DNA from: Paratinospora sagittata
Taxonomy: Eukaryota > Streptophyta > Magnoliopsida > Ranunculales > Menispermaceae
Assembly (NCBI GenBank): GCA_035771175.1
Contig: CM069613.1
Span: 5,514,001-5,578,000, forward strand
DNA: 64,000 nt
Direction of reading: 5' to 3'
Shown here: in pieces, positions 35,629 through 48,400 of the stretch
How positions within the stretch are numbered: position 1 is the first letter of the stretch
How the letters are laid out: every line of letters starts with the position of its first letter
Notes under the pieces: generated by a model
Told to the model about the DNA's origin: nothing
The model's database searches: none
What the model saw: only the letters and a program-made list of their open reading frames with translations
Translations under genes and position numbers: made by a program

Positions 35629-37100
35629 AAAGTGGTTGAGCTAGGGGAGGTTTCTTCAAAAGAAGATGTTGAAGACTTGAACCTGTGTTTGTATGCAAAA
35701 ATCATTACATCAAGAAGATTCAATAAAGAAGCGTTCAAGAGAACGATGAAGCAAGCTTGGTTGCCGTGCAGGAAAATGGCCATCATCGATGTGGGAATCG
35801 ACATCTTCCTGGTTCATTTCAGCCACTCAATAGATCGGAAAAGAGTCCTCGCCAACGAACCATGACATTTTGATAACTCGCTAGTGGCGTTGGCTGAAAT
35901 ACCCGAAAATGTAAGAGCTCAATAGGGGTGTCATCTAATTGAATTGGATCAATTTATACCCTAAATCGTAATCCAAACCGATAGGCATCAGATTAAAAAA
36001 ATCCAAAGCGAAACCGATCCAACCCTAACCACTAATCCGATCCGATCCGAATAAATTCAATTTGGTTCAGTTTAAATTGATCAGTTTCAGTATTTTTAAC
36101 CTATAAAATATATTTTTTATCAAATGACTTTTTTACATAATATAATAACAATATCAAATGATAATTTAAAAGTTTAAAATTTACATCAAAATATTTATGT
36201 TTTAACATAAATACAACAATACTATCATTCTTTACCATAAAAATAAAAAATGATTAATTTCCAACTTATTTCACAAAATTAAATAAATTAAAATAAAAAT
36301 CATCAAAGTTTAATTACTAACATCTTTTCCAAAATCAATTCCAAACCGATCTGATTCGATTCGGTTTAGAGTTGATTTTTTAGACCTTATCAGTAGACCT
36401 AACCAAATTGATCAGATTTTAAAAAGTCAAAATTGAAACGAATCTGATTAGGGTAAAAAACTGAGCCGATCCAACTCGAACACTCTTATTCGATTTAGTT
36501 TCGCGGTTTGAACCAATCCACTGACACCCCTAAAGCTCAGGATGCGAATATCTCCATGTTCAAGCTTTGGGTTCATGCGTTCAATCTACCAATTATAAGC
36601 ATGAACAAGAGAGCCCGAACCAGAAATCAACAAAGCTCGGATATGAAGGGTGGCTAAGGTACAATTTCATTGGGGAGGGGGGAGAAAAACGAAGAAAAAG
36701 CGGATGAGTGGAAAGAAAACTCTCAGCGCCATGAAAATAAGGAAGCAAATCGATCACCTGAAACTCATCGGCGATCACCGGACGACGGTGCTGACAAGGA
36801 CGGGACGAACATGATAGCCTCTGACACGTACAAAGATGTTGCTACTGCTCTTACGGCGCATGGTAAGTGGGTTGGTGGCGTTGGTACAGAAGGAAAAGAC
36901 AAGGAAGCATGGAGTGGATCCAGGGATAGTCAAATTGAGATAATAAGATCTCATAAAGCTGTATGTTCCATACCATTTGGATCATTTCTTGCCCAGGTGG
37001 CAGAAAAGTGTAATGCAAATGAATCTTGGGATAAAGACAAAAAGGAGGTGGCGCACGATCAGTTTTCACCAAAAGCATGCAAAAGGTGGCGTCTTTGACT
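35629..37100 (+). pseudogene. LINE ORF1 (DUF4283 nucleic-acid-binding) interrupted by a MITE
   Basis: The frame from about 35629 (VVELGEVSSKED) gives a DUF4283-type domain: AIIDVGIDIFLVHF and ALAEIPENVRA. The MITE at 35923-36532 interrupts it, and the frame resumes at GCTCAG (DANISMFKLWVHAFNLPI). After a stop near 36650, a Lys/Glu/Asp-rich C-terminal region continues (36670-37098). No CCHC knuckle was seen, so that part is either lost or too decayed. Confidence 0.7.
35915..36540. mobile_element. hAT-type MITE inserted in LINE ORF1
   Basis: The element is 35923-36532 (610 bp), with perfect 11-bp terminal inverted repeats TAGGGGTGTCA/TGACACCCCTA. Flanks GAGCTCAA (35915-35922) and AAGCTCAG (36533-36540) match at 6 of 8 positions, consistent with an aged 8-bp hAT duplication. 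The subterminal parts repeat CCGATCC/GGATCGG words. Removing the element and one flank restores the ORF1 frame. A relic of the same style lies at 54318-54500. Confidence 0.78.
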
Positions 37101-37518
37101 GGATGGAAAACTGAACTATCCACGTGGAGACTAAAATTTCAAATAAACGTATGTAGGATGTCAGTAGTGAGCAGATATCTACTATCACGCAAGGAGATGA
37201 GGATGAAGGCATTTTCATTGACCGATCGAGGGGGATGATAACGTCCTTGGAAGAAAAAGAAACTAAGGTGACGGGGGAAATTAATGATCCAGATGGGCAG
37301 GGTTGCAGTGAAGTTAACAAAGAAGACGCAGCTGAGAAACCAGAAGGTATGCAGACGACTATTTATAAAGAAAAAAGGATGCCAGAACCAGAGGTTGCGG
37401 GGGATGTGGAGAACACGATGGATCGGGAAAATAAGAAGAGAGGGTGGGAGTCGGTTCTGGAGAGGGGAGAAGACCAAATTTTATAGGCGAGGCCCGTTCA
37501 ACGGCCTCGCTGGTCACA

Positions 37519-40500
37519 ATGAATATCTTAAGCTGGAATGTTCGGGGGCATGGGAACCCCCGAGCACTCTGAGAGCTCCGCACAGCTGTGCAAAAACAAG
37601 ATCCCGATATTGTTTTCCTTATGGAAACAAAACTACTAGCAAACAGAGTTGATGGTATCAAAGCCTCCCTAGATTTTGGGGGGGCATTGGCAAGTCCAAG
37701 AAGGGGGAATGGTGGTGATATCATGATGCTGTGGAAACAAAACATACGAATCTTGTTGCGTACGATGTCCATAGGACATGGATGTGTGGGTCGAAGAAAG
37801 CTCCGATGCTAGATGGAGACTTGCAGGATTTTATCGTGACCCAGACCCTGCGAACAAGCGGTTCTCACGGGAGCTACTTCAGAGGCTAAATGATGGTGCG
37901 TGTCAAGAGTGGTTAATTATTGGAGATTTCAATGAAGTGTTGTTCTCCCACGAAAAAAAAGGCAGAATTCAGCGCCCTCAAGCTGCTATGGATCGATTTA
38001 GAGATTCAGTGGAAACTTGTGATGTATCGGACATGGGGTACCAGGGGCCAAAATTCACGTGGAACAACAAAAGGAGTGGCGCTGCAAATGTGAGAGAGAG
38101 AATTGACAGGGCCTTATGTTCAGTTTAGTGGAAAATTAGATTTCCAAAAGCTGAGTGTGTTCACTTGGGGTACATGACGTCGGACCATAGACCCATCTTG
38201 ATCTGGCATGAAGAAAGCCCGGTAATGCCCCCTCCGAGGGGGAGGAGAAGACATTTTGAAGCTCTCTGGGCTGGGGATTGTGAAGAAGAGGATGTGGTGC
38301 GCGCGGCTTGGGACTCTTGTGGGGGGATAAATGCATATGACATAGCCCTTGCCCAATTTGAAAGATGCATGAGCAATCCCATAAGACGGGGAAAAGAAAA
38401 GTATGGCAGACTGCCCAAGATGATTGACCAGATTAGAAAAGAGTTGAACAAATTATATGGGGGGGGTGCAAGGTGCCAATGAATGGAAGATAATTAAATC
38501 GCCGGAAGCTAAGCTGGAGAAATTAGTGATGAAGGAGGAAGCGTTTTGGGGTCAGTGGGCCAAGACGACATGGTTAAAACTAGGAGCCAGAAACACAAAT
38601 TACTTCCATGCCAAAGCCAAGAAGTGCCAGAAAACAAATGAAATAAAGAAGCTAAAAGATGCAAATGGGGTATGGTTTTATGATGAAGATAAAATGGGGC
38701 AGCTCCTGATTGACTACTTCAAAGATGTTTTCACCTCAACTGAACCAGGGACTGGAAAGATTGATGCTGCGTTAGATGGGATCGAGAGAGTTGTCACGGA
38801 CGAGATGAACCAGATGCTACTTGCGCCTTTTTGACTCAAGGGAGGTAAAAGATGCTTTATTTACCATGGCTCCCCTCAAGAGTCCCGGTCCAGATGGCCT
38901 AACGGCCCAATTTTTCCAAAGATACTAGGACATTGTTGGGGAGTCTATTTGTAATGCATGCTTATGTTGTTTGAATGGAAATGATAATATTACAAAATTT
39001 AATCAGACATACATAACTCTCGTTCCAAAAATTAAGAAACTTGCTAGCCCAAATGACTTTAGGCCTATTAGTTTATGCAATATAACCTATAAAATCATGG
39101 CTAAAATGATAGCCAATCGAATGAAGTCCATGCTTCCTCAAGTCATATCTAAGAATCAAAGCATTTTTCCAAAAGGCAGGCTGATTTCAGATAATATCAT
39201 TTTGGCATTTGAACATCTAAATCATATAAAAAGTCTTAGGAGGGGATCAAATGGTTATGTTGTAATCAAACTAGACACAAGTAAGGCCTATGACAGGGTC
39301 GAATGGGTTTATTTTAGGGCAATGATGCTCAAATTGGGTTTTTCATTGCAATGGACAAATTTAATTCTAAGATGTGTATCATATGTATCCTCTTCGATCA
39401 TCATTAATGGGAAAACCCATGGGAGTATTCACCCTTCAAGGGGTCTAAGACAAGGCGATCCATTATCCCCATATCTGTTTTTACTGTGTGCTGAAGGCTT
39501 CTCCGCCATTCTTAGAAAAGCTGAGAGAGAGGGAACCATAGAAGGACTAAAACTTGCACGAGACAGCCCAAGATTGTCTCACTTATTGTTTGTTGATGAC
39601 TCTTTGATTCTATGCAGAGCTAATTCTCTTAACAGCTATGCAGCTCAAACTGCGCTTCGGGACTACGAGGATGCTTCAGGGCAAAAAATCAACTACAACA
39701 AGTCATCACTTTTCTTTAGCCCAAATGTAAGTGGAGAAGTCAAGGACTGGTTTACTGGAAGATTGGGAATCCAAAACTGTGCACATCAGCCAATGTATTT
39801 GGGATTGCCATCTCTTGGACACCGAAGTACGACAAAAATGCTCCAATTTGTGAAACAGAAGCTATGGCAGTCCACACAACATTGGCACTCGAAGCTCTTC
39901 TCTGTGGGAGGAAAGGAAGCCTCATCAAAGCTATCGCGCAAGCCCAATCAGTTTTCCCAATGAGTTGTTTTCGAATACCGAAAACTCTTTGCAAACAGTT
40001 GAATGGAATTATGGCCCGGTTTTGGTGGGGAGAAACAGATGGTAATGCGAAGATCCATTGGAAAAGTTTGAACAAATTATGCACTGCAAAAGAATTTGGT
40101 GGAATGGGGTTCAGAACAATGGAGGTTTTCAATCAAGCTATACTTGCAAAACAAGGTTGGAGAATCCACAGTAACCAAAATTCCCTCCTTGTTCGCATAC
40201 TCGAGGCAAAGTACTTTCCAAACTCATCTTTTTAGAATGCAACACAGAAGCAAGGGGCATCACAGATATGGCAAAATATTATATGGGGCTGAGAGCTGTT
40301 AAAGAAAGGAATGAAATGGAGGGTTGGTGATGGTACCAGTATCCATATGACCCAGGACTCATGGGTACCAAGACTGTCATCCTTTAAACTGATCGCTTCC
40401 CCATCCAATGAGTTGGACTGCCCAGTAGCAAATTTCATAGCAGGGGATAACCGGTGGAACAATGTACGGCTACGAGAACACATTCTCTTAATGGACATTG

Positions 40501-41555
40501 AAGAAGTGCTAAAAATACCCCTAAACAGAAGAAGACCTCCAGGCTCTTTAATATGGCACTACACAAAGAATGGACAATATACAGTCAAGAGTGGGTATCG
40601 CATGGCAATGAAAAATGTTGGTTGTGAAGAGAGCTCGAATAGGGATGAAACTCGAAAATTTTGGTCAAAATTATGGGCAACTCGCACTCCACCAAAAACG
40701 AGAATTTTCTTTTGGAGATTTGTCCATAACATAATCCCTACGTATGAAAATCTAAGGAAGAGGAAGGTCATTACAGATGCAACATGCAGGTTCTATCATG
40801 ATGAAATAGAGACGGCAACCCATGCAAAATCCGGATGTACAAGAGCAATAGGAATGTGGGACTTAATGAATCAATTCATGAATGATAAAAGGATCACGAC
40901 CATGATGCTCCATGGAGATATAAAAAATGCAGTTCATGCAGCTGGCAAAGATGATTTGGAAAGGCTTATGATTACCACGTGAGCAGTGTGGAATGATAGA
41001 AAAAACATTTGCATTGAGGGGAGGGTGGAACCTGAAGTGGTTGTCATTGAGAGAGCTATGACAACCCTTGAGGAGTTAAAAACTAGCAGTGAAAGACCAA
41101 TGATGGCAAGAGTTAACAAAAACCAGAAATGGCAACCTCCACACCAAAATCAATTGAAAATGAATGTTGATGCCAGCTTGGATGGAAAAGGCCTTATGGG
41201 CATTGGTATAATAGTGAGAGATCATCATGGCTAGGTTATTGCAGCAATGGCAGCCAAAGAACATGGTGGTGCTCAAGCTAATGCAGCCAAAATGTGTGCT
41301 ATAAGAGCGGGCATTGAATTTGCAGCTAAAACAGGCATACCATTGGATATGCTAGAAGGTGATTCAGTGTGGGTAATGAGCGAACTTAAGAGAAGGCAGC
41401 GGAGTATCACAAAAACTGGGGAACTAAAGAAAGATTGCAAACATCTTTCTCATCAGTGGCCAAATCTATCTATTCGGGCAGTGCCAAGAGAATGTAATAA
41501 AGCTGCTAACAAGCTCAACAGACTAAGACTATACTCACCTTGTACTCAAATATAG
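37519..41555 (+). pseudogene. LINE ORF2: endonuclease, reverse transcriptase, zf-RVT, RNase H (broken)
   Basis: It starts at ATG 37519 (MNILSWNVRGHG), the usual start of the apurinic-type endonuclease. The endonuclease continues with FLMETKL, IIGDFNEV (37918-37940) and the closing RIDRAL (38098-38115). Reverse transcriptase lies mainly in 38971-39963: GRLISDNIILAFE, KAYDRVEW, GLRQGDPLSP and the catalytic box LLFVDDSLIL (FADD is more usual). zf-RVT is near 40660-40870 (WATRTPPKTRIFFWRF). RNase H is 41150-41555 (LKMNVDASLD). Frame breaks occur near 37570, 37800, 38130, 38460, 38834, 39900, 40235, 40982 and 41232. Confidence 0.87.
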
Positions 41556-41662
41556 ATTGAGAAAATCCCACCTTTAATTGTTGATTTTGTAATTGAGGAG
41601 GCGTCCCCTCTCTCTGTTTCTTTTGTTTGCTAATATATCTAAGTGGACTTTCAAAAAAAAAA

Positions 41663-42423
41663 TATATATCTTCTCATTAAGTAAATGCAAATCAAATTAC
41701 AAAAAAATACAATTACAAGTGCAATTACATTGCCTTAACACATAAATTTAATAAATATATATGTGTAATTGAACTTGTAGCTGCATTTTTTGTAATTAAA
41801 TTATTATTTTCCTAATTATTAAAATAATACACAACTCAACTAAGCTTTCTCTTAACCACAAGGAGTAGAATACTTACGATACTTTGATATTACACCAAAC
41901 ATCATTTTGATATTAAAAGGGCGCATTTTGCATCACATGATTAGACATAAATTCTTGCTCACACTAAATCATGAATGTTAATTTGTTTATATGTTCATGG
42001 ACCAGCTCGGAATATTCATTTTCATATAAATAGGTCCAAAAGATGAATGGGGAATTTCATTTAGGGCACTTGATGGCTACATACAAACTGCAGGCCGTCA
42101 GACATGCAGAGAGACAATAAATAGCTGAAAAAGAAAGAAAGAATTGGCAACATATATTATTGAAACTTATTTCTTGAAGATCAAGAATAGAATTTACAAG
42201 GTTTCTCTTTTTCAAATGACAATAGATACCATCTTTCAGAGCAAAAGCATTTCCATTCAGCTGAATACGTTAAATAAAATTTAATCAGAAGCATTCGACT
42301 GAATTATTTTCTTACCCCATGAATATGTGTCAGCTAAATCAGCTCCCGGAAATTGCAAAGCTTGGAGTTTACTTGAGTTTTGTCAGAGCAGAGTTTCACA
42401 AGTACCGAGAGCAATGGCAACTT
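41663..42423 (-). other. Spacer and 3' UTR region of MCCA
   Basis: AT-rich sequence between the LINE tail and the MCCA stop codon. The MCCA 3' UTR must lie in its right part. No other feature recognised. Confidence 0.5.
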
Positions 42424-45400
42424 CTATTCATCCTGGACAGTGAATAAAAACAATTTCAGCATAGATAATAACATCAATAATATATTATGAAAATTCACAC
42501 CGATTTTAAATACTATCCACGCCCATGATGTCTTCGGGAAGGTAAAACAAGTTCATGTCTCTGTTATGTGGTATTTTGCAATCATCTGATATTTCAAGGG
42601 TTTGTTCTCCCTTCTCACCAAATATATCTGTGGAACCTCAAGGTTCTAGTCCCACATTGGAAGCATAGCCTCATGAAGGCTTGTAAACCCTAAATCCTAA
42701 ATTTCTCCCACTTTTCAAGACACTTTCCCTAAAGAAAAGGTGAAACCCTAATGAAACAAGTGAGTGTGCCCAGAGGGACCTAGGGGCTTTCGCGAAGCAA
42801 TATGATTTTTATAGAACTTAAATTTAAAAATGTGAGAAGCAATGTACCTTGATACTGAAGAGTACACTGTTGTCAAAAACCTGCAGGCCAGCCTTGACAT
42901 TAAGCTGATGAACAATGCCAGCACAGGGTGCCTTAACAATATGCTGAAACAAAGAGAAAAAGATTAAAAACCTTTTAGATGGTGAAAAACAGATGCAACA
43001 GCAGTAAAGTAGAACATCACGCACCTCCATTTTCATTGCCTCTAAAACCAGGACGGGCTGCCCTTCCGCCACCCTCGTCCCATTCTCCACCAATACCTTC
43101 ACCACTAAGCCAGCCATAGGTGCCACAACTGTCCCAGGAGGATGCGATGATGTCTCAAAACTTGGCTTGTGCTGGGAACCATCATCATTAGACTGATGGA
43201 TCCTTACTGTCTCCCTGAAATGATGATGATGCTTTCCATGCCATATATGAATATGTTTAGTATGTCCCTGGCAGCATGAATTAAAAATCCTACGTCAGTG
43301 TGTATTGAGACTAAAATGAAATGACTACACATGGAAAAGGTACATATTAATAAGAGTATATGAATTGTCTGCAAGTAAAATAGCTCCTTAGCCTGGTAAT
43401 AAACAATTTTAGTGTCAAAAATTAATTTAGATCTTTGCCAAGTTGATCAACCATGGAAGTTATTTATTTAATGAGAAGACAAGTAAAGATTGAATATCAA
43501 GAGATATCAAAGATTGAAAATAAGCTCAATTACTCATTAGGAGGGAGAAATAGGATATGTTGTCAATCAACTAATTAAGGTGGGGGTGGGTCAAGTATTG
43601 GAGTCCCTCTAAAATATCATTTGATCAATATATGCCATGAAGTTGAAAAAAAAATAATTAGAAAACCATATTTTATGACAGCCATGGTTTATAGAACAAA
43701 ATGTTGGGTAATTAAGATACAAAACCTTAATAAATTACGTGTAATAGATCTAAAAAAAGTGTAATAGAAATATGGATGTTTGTTAAAACATTGAAAGATT
43801 ATAATTTGAAATGAATAGGATTAAATGAGAAAGGTTGATTACAAAGAATTTTGTGTAAAGAATCAATGGTAACGATACTAAAAGAGGAAGATCTAAAAGA
43901 ACAAGTAGAAATAATTAGGAGAAGGCATAGAACGAGCAAAAAGAAGAAATTGGATCCAATTCATCAAAATCTCATCACATGCTAGTTCTTTAGCCAATAA
44001 AAAACAAGCATAACTGATAGATTTTGATGTTATACATAAAGAAATACCAAAGAGGCCCTACAATCAAATGAACCAAAATTCTGTGTGTTTAAGCCGCAAA
44101 GTTCCATCATGAATGTCATGGCACATGGATAATTTGCAATATCAGGTGCACAGTTTCTTCTTTTCTACACCACAATCTCTCATTTTGTTAGTTGTATTGA
44201 AATAAATGTGAAAGAGCAATGAAGATTTTATTTACCCATTTTTTTGACTAAGAGGTTTAGTTTATTTTACATGTATCCTCAGCAACTGGAATCAGGAAAA
44301 AGAAAATGCATGTAAGAGATGCTCTACCTTGGAATATATTGCTAAACTGACATTGATGCTTAACTTGTCTACTTCAACTCTGAAATCATTTTGGCCCAAA
44401 TGCATAACTTTAACTTCCAGTCCACGGGAATTGTTATCTGCCATCTGCAGGTTTCACAGTATACAATACGTTGGGATATGCTGAAAAACAACTTATAAAT
44501 TAAAAATAAGAAACTCATAAAAATTAACTGTGTTAGGGACTGAAATGAGAGAGTTAAATAGAACGGAAGAAAGCCTATGCAACCAAAAGACCTATAGCCC
44601 GAGAAGATATAACATGCAGAATACCAGCCAATCAAGCCATTTATTTAAACATGAATGAAGAATTACCTCAACAAAATAGTTTCCATCTTCCTGATAAGTT
44701 ATGGAAAGTTCGAAATGCTGTAAGCCACTGTCATCATTTTCATTATCCCACTCAAGCTCCATTGTGTGCTTTGCATGATGATGAACCCGAAATGGCGGAT
44801 GAGCAAGCCACAGTGAGTTTAAGCTGTTGCTCCCTGCCATGCAGAAACAGGTAAGGCTTACTGGAATATTAAACCAACATGTTCTGAAGAGTTTCAAGTA
44901 TCAAGTTTACCAGGGGGCCTTCCGATTGAAGCATTATGTCCTTTTGGGCAAACACAGGCAGCAACCAAGGTTGCAGCAAATCTAGTAGCATCATATACCT
45001 TTGTTTTTGACATTGCATCACTAGGATCACTAAGGAGGTCAGTTTTAAAATGCTCAATAAAGTGAGTTTCAACATGGCCATCTTTAAATGCCCAATGACC
45101 AGCAAGCTTCTGAAGGAAATTGATATTGGTTGGCAAGCCAGCAACCTGAACAAGCATGATGGCACCATCCATTCAAACTCCAATTAGAAATCTCCATTAG
45201 ACAAAAGCAACACTACTGTAGCTATTAAATAGTCCTGAAAATAAATAACTGCAAGCTTTTAACTAAGTTTAGAAACCGCCAGCTGTGAGACAGTTTGTAC
45301 CTAAATAAGAACATCGATACAACCTAACTATTACATCTTACAATAAATAGGAAATAGCACTATAAAGATGTTCATAGTAAGGCTTACAACATTATTTTCT

Positions 45401-48400
45401 GATGGTTTCATCTGAGAGAACTCGGGCAGGAAAACCAAGCTGATCATGTTGCTGACAAAAAACAGAAAGACCAAATTTGATGCTGTCTGTTGCCAAGGGC
45501 ATCCCCTCGTGCAAGACTCCCTGCCCAAGATCCTAACTAACGTGTCCTAAAATGTATATTTTTACAGTCTAATCTGACTTGAGAGGATACCTTTAAGTTT
45601 CCCTTATCCAACAGAAAAGCAAGATGGAAGGCCAATAATAGTTATACCTGAAATTTTGACAAGCTGTCCTTCATTTTAACCAATGCAGTGTCGCGGTTTT
45701 CTCCCCACACCACTAGCTTAGCAATCATTGGATCATAATGCATGCTAACACCATCTCCTTGTTCCACTCCCGTCTCAACTCGAACTGTTCAATAAAATTG
45801 ACCCAACAAATAAGAGTTGCACTGCACATTTTCAGTACTTCTAAGGAGATGGTCAATGCCAAATGCCAATCAAATGATTCCAACCATTCATTCTCACTTT
45901 TATTGCTTTTGTTTAGGGAGAGGAACTGCTCCCACAGTACCACTAATATGGAAAACAGCTCAAGAGGTGTAAATGCTAGATCAATCTGGGCCATGATTTC
46001 CATGCATGCATTTTTGCATAGGGACAGGTGAGCCAGTTTCTTCTCATCATCCCATTTTTACCAGACTTAAAACAGGCATATCTCATGCATGAGGCTCCGC
46101 CACTATGAGACTAGGGAATGGTTGATATATGTAGCCTTATAACAGAGAGGCTGTTTTAAGATTCGAACCCATAACTTCCATGTAAAATTTAAAATCTTTA
46201 ATAGTTGCGCAAGAGAACGTACCAGTTGATGAGACAGGGACAGGATGGTAATGATGGAGTAATCCTGCTGCCGGTAGAAATCCTTTTGGAACATTTTCAG
46301 CATATATCCGAGCTTCAAATGCATGTCCTGTGACAGCAATTGAGAAACAATGGAAATCTTAAAGCTTCTATATTTTATTCAATTCTAGGAAAGAGTGCTC
46401 TCTAAAAACATAAGAAGCTGCTATCATGTCGATTTGAAGACAATGAACGTGATGTATAATGTATTTTAGCATGTTTTTTTATGTTTTTTTTAATTTTAGT
46501 TCATTTTTTTTAGAGAAGTTTTAATTTTGGTATATATAATTTTTAGTGGTAATTCTAGATAGTTTTTAAAATTCGTTTCTATTATTAAAGTGTATCAAAA
46601 AGTGTTGAGAAATGTCTAAATAGAGTTCTAATAGGATTAGAAAGTTGTTCTTAACAATAAATAGGTTAGGAAACTTATTTTTAGGTGTTTTAGGTAGTTT
46701 AGAAGTTGTTTTAGGGGAGTAATCTATATAAGGAGCTCCAATTACGAAATTTATATGATGAATAGCAATTCTTTTCTTTTTTTGAGAATTCTATTCCATA
46801 GAATTTATTTTGGTTTATTTTTTTGTATTTTCATTCTTGCTTCCGCGACGAATCTACATCAGAACGAAGTTAATTAATATACAAAGTCATCAATCAGGCA
46901 TAATCAAGATGGCGAATACATCAAACAGTTATGTGAATATGTCAAATATCAACACTCCACCTTAAATAATCTTAAATTAATGTGTATCTTCGAATGAAGT
47001 TCATCCTAAGAAAGCATAATATATGAGCCATGCAGGATCCAATAAGATCTCAGAAATGTATATTAGTAGTTTTAATCTAGGCTCTAGATAAAAGTGAACC
47101 ATCTTCAGAAAATGAGACAACTCACAAGTATAAAAAGAAATTTGTCCCAGATAAGTTACCTTTTAACGGAACCTGTGATTGACTGAGGGGAAGAGGTTCA
47201 CCATTTGCAACACGGATCTGCCACTCCACAAGGTCTTGACCAACAATCATCTCGGTAACAGGGTGCTCAACCTGAAAAAAAAAAAAAAAAAGATTTTTGT
47301 TCTTCCAATCAAAATTCTGCAGTAGACTCAGAATTTTCAATAAAAATGGAAGCAGAAAAAAAAACACAATGCAATGTACCTGAAGACGGGTATTCATCTC
47401 CATGAAATAAAATTGGCCAGAGATAGTGTCCACAATAAATTCCACTGTACCAGCATTGTGATAAGCCACAGCCTTTTCAGATAGTCAATTTCAAACAGAG
47501 GCTATCAAATCAGTGAAAATCCAATCAGAAAAAATAAAAGGATATCTAAATAAAGGCTGAAAATAGATAAGGACCCGACATGGAACAAAAGAAACAATCA
47601 ATTCATACCAGCCATAAAAAAAAATGAAGAGATCCACAATAACTTGTATGAAAGAAAATAATTTCATAAAATAAATGTAACACATCCCAGAAGAAAAAAT
47701 AGTGAAGTACAGTGCTCCCCTAGTGACAGATGGTTGCAGGATAAATTACCTAATTTTAGAAACACAAATAAATTGATGAAAAATATGCATTTCTCCCATC
47801 TACTAGATTTTGACGAGCACATAACAATAAGCAGAACCAGTAATTGAAATATGAAGATCATTGAAGCCTACCACACATGTAATTGACAATTGGCAACACC
47901 ATCTTAAGGATTCAATAAGATCCCTACTTCTAAAATATGTTCTCTGTTTAAATTTATGGATATGAAACTGTAGAATGTAAAATATGGTTTATATTTTATA
48001 GACAAAATTTGAATTTTATAATTGTGGAATGTGTATCCAAATGTATAGGGTGTATGTGCGTAGAAAATAATTAATTATTTAAATCGGGAGTTCTAAATAA
48101 ATATATTTCTTACTTCTTCGTTTTTGCCTAGGCAACGCCTTCTAGATGCAGCCAATCATCTAGACATCACCCTGGCGCCTACACAACAATGATTCTTATG
48201 CATGGTTAAATATTTCTTCTGGTATTCAGCTTTTACATAGGATTAGTTTCTCAAGATGTATATGTATATGCATTTAACAAAATTTTGAATTAATAACCAA
48301 TATGATCATTGCTTTAAAAATCATTTGAGGCATACGCTTTGTGATGCACCTCGAGGCTTAAGCCTCAACGTTATTCTGTGAGGCTTACGCCTCATAGTGT

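Larger units (their letters stand above)
35608..41662 (+). mobile_element. L1-type LINE with RNase H domain, 5'-truncated
   Basis: Plus-strand LINE: the ORF1 DUF4283 domain begins at once at the 5' end with no leader, then ORF1 C-part, ORF2 endonuclease, reverse transcriptase, zf-RVT, RNase H, a short 3' UTR and an A-run at 41653-41662 (after CTAAGTGGACTTTC). The order and the C-terminal RNase H are typical of plant L1 elements. Frameshifts and stops show it is dead. A hAT-type MITE splits ORF1. Target duplications are not evident. Confidence 0.85.

Noticed and set aside
37139..37772. Minus-strand frames over the LINE (up to 137 aa)
   Set aside because: Antisense shadows of ORF1 C-part and endonuclease; no homology seen.
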